From Streptomyces sp. yr375 (GTDB taxonomy: Bacteria; Actinomycetota; Actinomycetes; Streptomycetales; Streptomycetaceae): a stretch of DNA of 64,000 nt. The notes below the pieces were generated by a model, which saw nothing but the letters and a program-made list of their open reading frames with translations, ran no database searches and had not been told where the DNA came from. Position numbers and translations under genes: made by a program. Shown here one piece after another: positions 36,405 through 43,790 of the stretch. Within the stretch, counting starts at the first letter, position 1; the number at the start of each line of letters is the position of its first letter. The stretch covers positions 1 through 64,000 of the forward strand of contig NZ_FOFF01000049.1 of NCBI RefSeq assembly GCF_900110755.1, read 5' to 3'.

Positions 36405-37085
36405 GGCCCCGAAGGCCTTGTCCTTCCCCTTCACCGGCTTGGCTCCGGCGCGCAGATGGGCCGGGACCAGGTCGATGGCGGGCTCGCTGTAGCCGACGGA
36501 CACGATCCGGTCGCCCTGGTACGTGAAGGACGTCAGCGAGGCGAGCGTGCACTGCCGCCTGCGCGGGTCGTGCCACAGCCGCCGCCGCTCGACGTACGAC
36601 CGCACGATCCAGATCGGCAACTGGTGACTGACGAGCACCGCCTCGTGCCCGCGCGCCGCGTCCTTCGCCGCGTCCAGCGCGCCCATCATGCGCACGACCT
36701 GGTCGACGTACGGCTCGCCCCAGGACGGCTTGAACGGGTTGACGAGGTGCTTCCAGTTCTCGGGCTTCTTCAGCGCCCCGTCGCCCACCCCGAACGTCTT
36801 GCCCTGGAAGACGTTGCCGGCCTCGATGAGGCGCGGGTCGGTGGCCAGGTCGAGGCCGTGCGCCTTCGCGATCGGCGTGGCCGTCTCCTGCGCCCGCTCC
36901 AGCGGGGAGGCGACGACGTGGGTGACATCGCGTGGGGCGAGGTGGTCGGCGACCCGGTCGGCCATCTGCCGCCCCAGCTCGGAGAGGTGGTAGCCGTCGA
37001 GACGGCCGTAGAGGATCCCGTCGGGATTGGCGACCTCGCCGTGCCGCATGAGGTGGACGACGGTGATGTCTTTGTTGTCGGTCAT
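36402..37085 (-). CDS. Histidine phosphatase family protein (phosphoglycerate-mutase-like)
   Basis: This 227-residue protein has the phospho-His motif LMRHGEV near the N-terminus and the second His in LVSHQLP. Such enzymes remove phosphate from small molecules or proteins, and the substrate is not evident. The ATG overlaps the hemL stop by four bases. Its stop codon is the final triplet of the 14-bp repeat array at 36307-36404. Confidence 0.9.
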   Translation of the reverse strand: MTDNKDITVVHLMRHGEVANPDGILYGRLDGYHLSELGRQMADRVADHLAPRDVTHVVASPLERAQETATPIAKAHGLDLATDPRLIEAGNVFQGKTFGVGDGALKKPENWKHLVNPFKPSWGEPYVDQVVRMMGALDAAKDAARGHEAVLVSHQLPIWIVRSYVERRRLWHDPRRRQCTLASLTSFTYQGDRIVSVGYSEPAIDLVPAHLRAGAKPVKGKDKAFGA

Positions 37086-38401
37086 GCTGCTGTGGCCTCC
37101 GCAGCCGCTCGGGCCGCCGCCGGGAGGGCGTCGGCGATCCGCTGGATGGCCCGGTCGTCGTGGGCCGTGGACACGAACCAGGACTCGAAGGACGACGGCG
37201 GCAGATAGACGCCGTTCGCCAGCAGCGAGTGGAAGAAGGCGGTGAAGCGGAACGACTCCTGCGCGCGGGCGTCCTCGTAGTTGCGCACCGGCCGGTCCGT
37301 GAAGAAGACGGAGAACATGGTGGACGCGCGCTGCACCGTGTGCGCGACGCCCTCCTTGGCCAGCGCCTCGGAGACGAGCGCCTGGAGCTGCCCGGAGACG
37401 GCGTCCAGCGTGCCGTAGGCGGCGTCGTCGAGCAGCCGGAGCTGGGCGAGTCCGGCGGCGGTGGCGACGGGGTTCCCGGAGAGGGTGCCGGCCTGGTAGA
37501 CGGGCCCGGCGGGGGCGAGGTGCGCCATGACGTCGGCGCGCCCGCCGAAGGCCGCGGCGGGGAAGCCGCCGCCCATGACCTTCCCGAAGGTCATCAGGTC
37601 GGGCCGCACGCCGTCGATCCCGAACCAGCCGCTTCTACTGGTCCGGAAGCCGGTCATGACCTCGTCGGAGATGAAGAGCGCGCCGTTGGTGGCGCAGGCG
37701 TCCTTGAGGCCCTGGTTGAACCCGGGCAGCGGCGGCACGACGCCCATGTTGCCGGGCGCGGCCTCGGTGATCACGCACGCGATCTCGCCGGGGTGCCGGT
37801 GGAAGGCCTCGTGGACGGCCTCCAGGTCGTTGTACGGCAGGACGATGGTGTCGGCGGCCTGGGCCCCCGTGACACCCGGGGTGTCGGGCAGCGCGAAGGT
37901 GGCGACGCCGCTGCCGGCCGCGGCGAGCAGCGAGTCGACGTGGCCGTGGTAGCACCCGGCGAACTTGATCACCTTGGTGCGGCGGGTGAAGCCGCGGGCC
38001 AGCCGGATCGCCGACATGGTCGCCTCGGTGCCGCTGGACACGAGCCGCACCTGCTCGAGGGGGTCGATACGGTCGACCATCTCCTCGGCGAGCGCCACCT
38101 CGCCCTCACCGGGCGTGCCGAAGGAGGTGCCGCGGGAGACGGCGTCCCGCACGGCGGCGATCACCTCCGGGTGCGAGTGCCCGAGGATCATGGGTCCCCA
38201 GGAGCAGACGAGGTCGACGTACTCCCGTCCGTCGGCGTCCGTCAGATACGGGCCGGTGCCGGACACCATGAACCGGGGCGTACCGCCCACGGCGCGGAAG
38301 GCACGCACCGGGGAGTTCACCCCGCCCGGCGTGACGACGGACGCACGGTCGAACAGCGCCTGCGAGACAGGCGCATCGTATGAATAGGGCAGTTCGCTCA
38401 T
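37082..38401 (-). CDS. hemL: Glutamate-1-semialdehyde 2,1-aminomutase
   Basis: This 439-residue class-III PLP aminotransferase makes 5-aminolevulinate for heme and related tetrapyrroles. Clear family segments are TPGGVNSPVRAF, SSGTEATMSAIRLARG, FISDEVMTGFR and TFGKVMGGGFP, which holds the PLP Lys. Upstream, GTCGGAGAAG is nearly duplicated just before the start, giving two candidate ribosome binding sites. Heme supply fits the cytochrome maturation genes nearby. Confidence 0.96.
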   Translation of the reverse strand: MSELPYSYDAPVSQALFDRASVVTPGGVNSPVRAFRAVGGTPRFMVSGTGPYLTDADGREYVDLVCSWGPMILGHSHPEVIAAVRDAVSRGTSFGTPGEGEVALAEEMVDRIDPLEQVRLVSSGTEATMSAIRLARGFTRRTKVIKFAGCYHGHVDSLLAAAGSGVATFALPDTPGVTGAQAADTIVLPYNDLEAVHEAFHRHPGEIACVITEAAPGNMGVVPPLPGFNQGLKDACATNGALFISDEVMTGFRTSRSGWFGIDGVRPDLMTFGKVMGGGFPAAAFGGRADVMAHLAPAGPVYQAGTLSGNPVATAAGLAQLRLLDDAAYGTLDAVSGQLQALVSEALAKEGVAHTVQRASTMFSVFFTDRPVRNYEDARAQESFRFTAFFHSLLANGVYLPPSSFESWFVSTAHDDRAIQRIADALPAAARAAAEATAA

Positions 38402-38716
38402 GACCTGCGACTTCTCCGACCTTCTCCGACTTGCTGGACTCCGGTTGCCAATGACCTCCCAGGGTAGGCCAGCGCTGCCCGGGGCCGGCCGGGGCCGTCG
38501 CCGCCCGGCCCGGGCACTTCGCCGTCTGCGAAACTGAGACGGACAGAGCCTGATAGACGTAGCTCACAACGACCAGGTGTCGAAAGGGCTGCGAAGATCC
38601 TGCGGACAGGTGTTTCACCGTACGTTTCGGCGTGCGGCCGCGGGGGAGGTCACTGACACGATGATCGGGTTGCGCGGCGGGGGCCACGCGTCCCAGAAAA
38701 GCAGTCGGGTGGAGAT
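38402..38716. other. Divergent upstream region of hemL and a hypothetical gene, with a strong GC hairpin
   Basis: This 315-bp gap has no convincing gene. At 38477-38515 an inverted repeat pairs gcccggggccgg with ccggcccgggc with one bulged base. It lies in the 5' flank of hemL and could form a stable RNA hairpin. The right part leads to the ribosome binding site ggtggagat of the next gene. Confidence 0.5.
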
Positions 38717-39457
38717 ATGCATCGCGGTGGCGGGCTGGGCGAGGGGACTGACGACCTGGGTCCTCGACGTGCCCAGAGGGGAAGGCACCGGCGCGACGCG
38801 GAGGAACCCGGCGAAGCCCGCCAGAACCAGGGCCAGAGCCAGGGCATGACCCCGAGCATGCCTCCCGGGATGCCCCCGGGGATGCCCCCGGCCATGAACC
38901 AAGGTATGAACCAGGGTGTACCGAATGAGCCCGATCGGATCGACCGGAACGAACGCATCGACCGGCGAGTCGGCCAGCGGATCGATCCTCTCCGGGCGGA
39001 GAGCAGGAATGGTGGTCGGGTGGGGGTGACGTACAAGTACTTCGGCGCGCCGGACGGCGCGACCGCGGCCCGCGTCCCGATCTCGATGCGCCCCGAGGAG
39101 CTCGGCGGCGACGAACTCGGCATGAACGGCATGTTCACCAAGATCAAGCCGGAGACGATGGCCGCGATGGTCCTCACCGGCATCGAAGGCGTCCCCCTCC
39201 ACAAGGTCCCCCCGCTGGAACTGGTCGTCCTGCACCCCGACTACGCCGTCGTCAAACTCCCCATGACGGTCGTGGACCCCCTGCGCGACATCGGCGAGGA
39301 AGCGGTGGGCGCGGCAGCGTTCATCTGGTCCACGGTCCCGGACCGCGGCGGCCCCCGCGACGCCTTCAACGTCTACCAACTGCTGCACGAGTGGCAGGAC
39401 TTCAGCCATCGGTTGCATGAGGCGGGGCATCAGCCCTATTGCCTTGTCTGGCCGTGA
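38717..39457 (+). CDS. Conserved hypothetical protein with disordered Met/Pro/Gly N-terminus
   Basis: ATG 38717 follows GGTGGAGAT and gives 246 residues. Residues 1-100 are charged and low-complexity, with repeats of the type MPPG and MNQG encoded by a 12-bp DNA repeat (about 38868-38920). Residues 100-246 form a compact, well-conserved-looking domain (VTYKYFGAPDGATAARVPIS, then MTVVDPLRDIGEEAVGAAAF). I do not recognise its function. It is a cytoplasmic protein with no signal or membrane segment. Confidence 0.75.
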   Translation: MHRGGGLGEGTDDLGPRRAQRGRHRRDAEEPGEARQNQGQSQGMTPSMPPGMPPGMPPAMNQGMNQGVPNEPDRIDRNERIDRRVGQRIDPLRAESRNGGRVGVTYKYFGAPDGATAARVPISMRPEELGGDELGMNGMFTKIKPETMAAMVLTGIEGVPLHKVPPLELVVLHPDYAVVKLPMTVVDPLRDIGEEAVGAAAFIWSTVPDRGGPRDAFNVYQLLHEWQDFSHRLHEAGHQPYCLVWP

Positions 39458-39509
39458 GCCGCGGCTTCACGGGTGGTTCGGGCGGGGCTTTCGGGTCAGG
39501 ATGCGGGGG

Positions 39510-39698
39510 TTCGGGTGCGACCGCTACGGCCATCTGCGGGAGGTGACCCGCGAGGACGTCCTCGCCCACCTCGCGACCTTGCCCAGCCGCCGCCGTCGGG
39601 GCCGACCCGGCGCCCTGCGCTCGCTGTTCACCCGGACCAAGCGGGCCGACCCGATCTTCCGCAACCCCACCCGTCGCATCAAGGTCGGCCGGAAAACA
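39510..39698 (+). pseudogene. Remnant of a tyrosine recombinase/integrase
   Basis: One frame encodes a stretch like the core-binding segment of Streptomyces site-specific recombinases: GHLREVTREDVLAHLATLP, then ALRSLFTRTKRADPIFRNPTRRIKVG. There is no sensible start, no catalytic domain with the R-H-R-Y residues, and the frame runs into GC-rich noise on both sides. I read it as a fossil of a mobile element. The rest of 39458-39784 shows nothing else I can support apart from a short run of ccccgcg-type repeats near 39717-39745. Confidence 0.6.
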
Positions 39699-39784
39699 GG
39701 CCAGGGCCTCGCTTCACCCCCGCGCCCCCGCGCCCCCGCGCCCCCGGCTGATGGTCAGCGTTCGGGGCGGCGCCGCCGGTTGCC

Positions 39785-40174
39785 TCAGCGGCCGGTTGGT
39801 GCGTTCCAGTCGACCAGTTGGACGATGACGCCATTGGGATCGCGGACCTGGAAGGCACGCTCGCCCCACTCCTCGTCGGTCAGCGGCATGGTGATCGCGA
39901 CGCCTTCGGAGCGCAGGCGTGCCAGCTCGCCCTCGAGGTCCTCGACGACGAAGGCGAGGATCAGACCTGCGGTGTGCTCGTCGCGCTGGTCTGCCGGGAG
40001 GGTGTCCAGCCCCCGCCGCAAAAAGATGACATTCATGCCGACGTCGTCTCGCGTCAGGGACACGAAGCCGTCGGCGGCCATCTCCTCGCGGAACCCGAAG
40101 TGCTTGACGAGGAAGGCGCTGGAGGCGGGGACATCGTCCACGTTGAGCGACACGGAACTAGAGGTGATCTTCAC
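39785..40174 (-). CDS. VOC (glyoxalase/bleomycin-resistance) family protein
   Basis: GTG 40174 follows GGAGGAG and gives 129 residues with the VOC beta-alpha-beta fold, seen in SVSLNVDDVPASSAFLVKHF and FQVRDPNGVIVQLVDW. Family members are metal-dependent lyases, dioxygenases or drug-binding proteins. The divergent TetR gene and the shared promoter with repeated GTAC elements suggest repression by that regulator. Confidence 0.85.
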   Translation of the reverse strand: MKITSSSVSLNVDDVPASSAFLVKHFGFREEMAADGFVSLTRDDVGMNVIFLRRGLDTLPADQRDEHTAGLILAFVVEDLEGELARLRSEGVAITMPLTDEEWGERAFQVRDPNGVIVQLVDWNAPTGR

Positions 40175-40209
40175 GAAAACTCCTCCGAAATCACACTGAG
40201 CACATTCTC

Positions 40210-40235
40210 TATACGCAGTACAGTATACACAGTAC
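40210..40235. promoter_or_regulatory. Probable TetR operator between the VOC and TetR genes
   Basis: The stretch tatacgcagtacagtatac (40210-40228) is followed directly by acagtac (40229-40235). It holds direct repeats of cagtac and a gtatac palindrome, and it is AT-richer than its surroundings. It covers the likely promoters of both divergent genes, so a TetR dimer bound here could repress both. Confidence 0.6.
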
Positions 40236-40262
40236 GGAGTTAGGTTGCGAGAGGATGCTCCC

Positions 40263-41075
40263 GTGCCAAAGGAACGAACCAGCTCGGGCGACCCGGCCCG
40301 CACCCTGCAACTGCTGTGGCGCGACTCCTCCTCCGACCGTCGCCGAGGACCGCGACGGGGGCTGAGCATCGATGCGGTGGTCGAGGCCGCCACCGCCATC
40401 GCCGACGCTGAAGGCCTGGACGCGGTGACCATGCGCCGGGTAGCCAAGGAACTCGGCGTGGTGCCGATGACGCTGTACACCTACGTCCCCGGCAAGGCCG
40501 AGCTCCTCGACCTCATGCTCGACGCCGCCTACGCCCGCATGCCCCGCACCGACGCCACCGGACAGCCCTGGCACCAACGCGTCACCGCTATCGCCGAGGA
40601 GAACAAGGCCCTCTTCGAACGCCACCCGTGGGCCGCGGCCGTCTCCACCGTCAGGCCTCCGCTGGGGCCGGGGCAGATGTCGAAGTACGAGCACGAACTG
40701 GCTGGGCTCGACGGTCTCGGCCTCAGCGACGTCGAGATGGACGACTGTCTGACCCACCTGCTCACCTTCGTGCAGGCATGCGCCCGTGCCGACGCCGACG
40801 CCCGCGCCGCACAGCACGACAGCGCCCTGGACGACCAGCAATGGTGGGAGCTGAACGCCCCGCTCCTCGCCCGGGTCCTCGACGAGAACGCCTACCCCAC
40901 CGCCGTCCGCGTCGGCGCAGCAGCAGGCGCGGAACACGGCAGTGCCTACGACCCCGACCACGTCTACGCCTTCGGTCTGCAACGCGTCCTCGACGCCTTC
41001 GCCGCCCTGATCGACCGAAGCGGAGACGTGAAGGCACCGACTCCATCGCACCGGCACGACGCCATTGCCCCGTGA
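40263..41075 (+). CDS. TetR family regulator with TetR_C-type C-terminal domain
   Basis: GTG 40263 follows GAGAGGA and gives 270 residues. The helix-turn-helix is in GLDAVTMRRVAKELGVVPMTLYTYV at about 60-85. Features of the C-terminal domain (HPWAAAVSTVRPPLGPGQM) fit the tetracycline-repressor-type subfamily. It is divergent from the VOC gene and probably autoregulated through 40210-40235. Confidence 0.88.
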   Translation: MPKERTSSGDPARTLQLLWRDSSSDRRRGPRRGLSIDAVVEAATAIADAEGLDAVTMRRVAKELGVVPMTLYTYVPGKAELLDLMLDAAYARMPRTDATGQPWHQRVTAIAEENKALFERHPWAAAVSTVRPPLGPGQMSKYEHELAGLDGLGLSDVEMDDCLTHLLTFVQACARADADARAAQHDSALDDQQWWELNAPLLARVLDENAYPTAVRVGAAAGAEHGSAYDPDHVYAFGLQRVLDAFAALIDRSGDVKAPTPSHRHDAIAP

Positions 41076-41745
41076 GCCTGAGCACCTGTCGCCGATACTC
41101 CGGCTGGGGAACTCGATGACGAGGTCCGGCTCTTCTCCGAGCAGGGTGGTGCAACCGGCCTCATCCAGGCGGCGGGCCGGCTGCGGCGCCACCGGGTGCC
41201 GCCACCGGGGGTGAGCGTGCCGGCCGAGCAGGTCGCCTCCGTGCGTCAGGTCGCGGAGAGACGGCTGTACGCGAGGGTGGTTGAGTGGCATGGCCGACCT
41301 GGGTCTGCAAGCGGGTGTCGACCGTCAGTCGACCGACCGTCAGAACCTCGTGCCCGACGAGACCGGGATAGAGGAACCGGTGACGTTCGAGGAGGAGGCC
41401 GGCGCCTCCCGCCGCCTCCACCCGCTTGAGCGCCCGAAGTTCGGCGAGCCGCTCACGTGGGCGGTGGGTGTGGATCGGCTCGGCGGTCTCCTGCCGCTTG
41501 AGATCAAGGAACCGGGCACCGAGACTGCAGACTGCCAAGACCACTCGGCAGGAAGGCAGTTGACATCGGTGAGGCTCCGACCGCCGTAGGAATCGCCTCG
41601 GGCCCGGCCCGTCGATCACCGGCGTCGCGCCGCCGCGAACCGACCTGACCCACCCCACCTCACCCCATCCCACGTCACCCCACGCCGACCCGACCTGACC
41701 TGACCCGCCCGGCCTGACCCCACCGTCGAAGGATCCGTCAGCATC
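41076..41745. other. 670-bp gap with a possible decayed reading frame and low-complexity DNA
   Basis: No intact gene is evident. On the minus strand between about 41585 and 41275 one frame has coding-like third-position GC (ARFLDLKRQETAEPIHTHRP, then LLLERHRFLYPGLVGHEVL), but it lacks a good start and its family is unknown to me. From about 41638 to 41722 the DNA is a degenerate mix of cacccc and gacctgacc units, which could be a slippage-prone tract upstream of the mannosyltransferase. Confidence 0.45.
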
Positions 41746-43545
41746 ATGTCCCCTACTCCCAGCACTCGCTGGTGGCGCAGCGCCGTCATCGACCAGGTCC
41801 GCACCCGCGCCGGCACCCGCGCCCCCACCCCTGCCGACGGCGACCGCCCGCCGACGACGACAACCGCGCCCGGCGACTGGAAGAACCGGCTCCGTCTCTT
41901 CGGGTATGTCGCGCGACCCCGGACCGCCCTCCGCGAGCGGCTGGTGCCGCCCTTCCCGGAGTCGGGGGCGGGGACGGCGGCCCGGGTCTGGGGGTTTCTG
42001 GGGGTCGGGCCGGTGTCGGGGCTGCGTGTCGCGAGAGTGATGGCGTGGCTCGGTCCGGTGCTCGTCGCCACCCTGGCCGGGACGCTTCGGTTCTGGCGGC
42101 TCGGCCGGCCGCGGGCCATCGTCTTCGACGAGACCTTCTACGCCAAGGACGCCTGGGCCATGCTGCGACTCGGCTACGAGGGCACCTGGCCGACCCGTAC
42201 GGTCTCCGACCCGCAGATCCTCGGGCACCCCCAGGCCGTGCCGCTCTCCGACGCCGGGGCCTTCGTCGCGCATCCGCCCACCGGCAAGTGGGTGATCGCC
42301 CTCGGCGAGTGGATGTTCGGCCTCGAACCGTTCGGCTGGCGGTTCATGACCGCGCTCCTGGGCACGCTGTCCGTGCTGATGCTGTGCCGAATAGGCCGCC
42401 GTCTGTTCCGGTCGACGCTGCTGGGCTGCCTGGCCGGCGCGCTGATGGCCGTGGACGGCCTGCACTTCGTGATGAGCCGCTCCGCCCTGCTCGACCTGGT
42501 CGTCATGTTCTTCGTGCTGGCGGCGTTCGGGTGCCTGCTGATCGACCGGGACGGTGCGCGGGCCCGGCTCGCCGCCGCCCTGCCCGTCGGCGCGGACGGT
42601 CACGTACGTCCCGACCCCGGCACCGGTGATCGCGCCGGGACGGGAGTGCGGCCCTGGCGGCTCGCGGCCGGCCTCTGTCTGGGGCTGGCGGCCTCGACCA
42701 AGTGGAACGGGCTGTATTTCCTGGTCTTCTTCTTCGTCCTGACCGTGCTGTGGGACGTCGGCGCCCGCCGCGTCGCGGGCGCGCGCCACCCCTACCGGGC
42801 CGTGCTGCGCAAGGACCTCGGCTGGTCGGCGCTGTCCCTCGTCCCGGTCGCCGTGGTGACCTATCTGGCGACGTGGACCGGCTGGTTCCTGTCCGACAAG
42901 GGGTACGGGCGGCACTGGGCGGACGGCCGCGGCGGCACCTGGTCGTGGATTCCCGCGCCGCTGCGCAGCCTGTGGCACTACGAGGCCCTCGTCTACCGGT
43001 TCAACGTGGGACTGGACACCTGGCACCGGTACGAGTCCAACCCGTGGAGCTGGCTGGTCCTCGGCCGTCCGGTGGCGTTCCACTACGAGTCGCCGCAGCC
43101 CGGGCAGGCCGGCTGCCGCGCGACGTCCGCCTGTGCGCAGGAGATCCTCGCCCTGGGCACGCCGCTGCTGTGGTGGTCGGCCTGCTGCGCGCTCGGGTAT
43201 CTGCTCTTCCGGTGGGCGCTGCGCCGCGACTGGCGCGCGGGCGCGGTCCTGTGCGCGGTGGGCGCCGGCTACCTGCCGTGGTTCCTGTACCAGGACCGGA
43301 CGATCTTCTCGTTCTACGCCGTCGTCTTCGTGCCGTATCTGTGTCTGGCCGTGACGATGGCGGTGGGCGCGCTGCTGGGTCCGCCGGGGGCGAGTGAGAA
43401 GCGCCGTACGCAGGGTGCGGTGGCCGCGGGCGTGCTGGTGCTGCTCATCGCCTGGAACTTCATCTACTTCTTTCCGGTCTACACCGGTCAGCCGATCCCG
43501 CACTCCGCCTGGCTCACCCGCATGTGGCTCGACACCTGGGTGTGA
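41746..43545 (+). CDS. pmt: Dolichyl-phosphate-mannose--protein mannosyltransferase (PMT family, GT39)
   Basis: This 599-residue protein has a cytoplasmic tail of about 100 residues, then about ten helices. The PMT signature FDETFYAKDAW contains the catalytic Asp-Glu pair in the first loop, and a second PMT-type loop is at LKMSNPW-like YESNPWSWLVLGRPVAF. It transfers mannose from polyprenyl phosphate mannose to Ser/Thr of exported proteins. In Streptomyces, PMT glycoproteins are also used as phage receptors. Confidence 0.93.
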   Translation: MSPTPSTRWWRSAVIDQVRTRAGTRAPTPADGDRPPTTTTAPGDWKNRLRLFGYVARPRTALRERLVPPFPESGAGTAARVWGFLGVGPVSGLRVARVMAWLGPVLVATLAGTLRFWRLGRPRAIVFDETFYAKDAWAMLRLGYEGTWPTRTVSDPQILGHPQAVPLSDAGAFVAHPPTGKWVIALGEWMFGLEPFGWRFMTALLGTLSVLMLCRIGRRLFRSTLLGCLAGALMAVDGLHFVMSRSALLDLVVMFFVLAAFGCLLIDRDGARARLAAALPVGADGHVRPDPGTGDRAGTGVRPWRLAAGLCLGLAASTKWNGLYFLVFFFVLTVLWDVGARRVAGARHPYRAVLRKDLGWSALSLVPVAVVTYLATWTGWFLSDKGYGRHWADGRGGTWSWIPAPLRSLWHYEALVYRFNVGLDTWHRYESNPWSWLVLGRPVAFHYESPQPGQAGCRATSACAQEILALGTPLLWWSACCALGYLLFRWALRRDWRAGAVLCAVGAGYLPWFLYQDRTIFSFYAVVFVPYLCLAVTMAVGALLGPPGASEKRRTQGAVAAGVLVLLIAWNFIYFFPVYTGQPIPHSAWLTRMWLDTWV

Positions 43546-43586
43546 GGAACCCGGCAGGTCGGCCGCCGACGGACTCCTGGCGGACC

Positions 43587-43640
43587 ACTGACGGGCTACT
43601 GACGGGCTACTGACGGGCTGCTGACGGACCACTGACGGGT
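43587..43640. repeat. Tandem repeat, 5 x 11 bp, after the mannosyltransferase
   Basis: Three exact copies of actgacgggct and two slightly changed ones lie head to tail, starting 41 bp after the mannosyltransferase stop codon (43543-43545). Confidence 0.9.
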
Positions 43641-43790
43641 ACTCATGAGATGTCGATCACAGCCCATTCCTGGACCTACGGACCTATGGGTACTGTTCGG
43701 CGTCATATATGCGACTTGTGTCCGTTCCGATGCCCTGACGCTTTCGTGCCGGTTGCGGGGTCGGGGCAGGCAGCGAGGGCGAGAAGGAAC

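Noticed and set aside
39473..39751. Intact small gene in the recombinase-remnant region
   Set aside because: The best frame lacks a start and ends in GC-rich repeat. Only the recombinase-like segment in the other frame is recognisable.
41281..41589. A plus-strand gene of about 100 residues
   Set aside because: It has no ribosome binding site and no recognisable family, and the opposite strand looks slightly more coding-like, so neither strand is called as a gene.
41638..41722. tRNA or structured RNA gene in the gap before the mannosyltransferase
   Set aside because: The sequence is a degenerate C-rich repeat and does not fold into a cloverleaf. No tRNA was seen elsewhere either.
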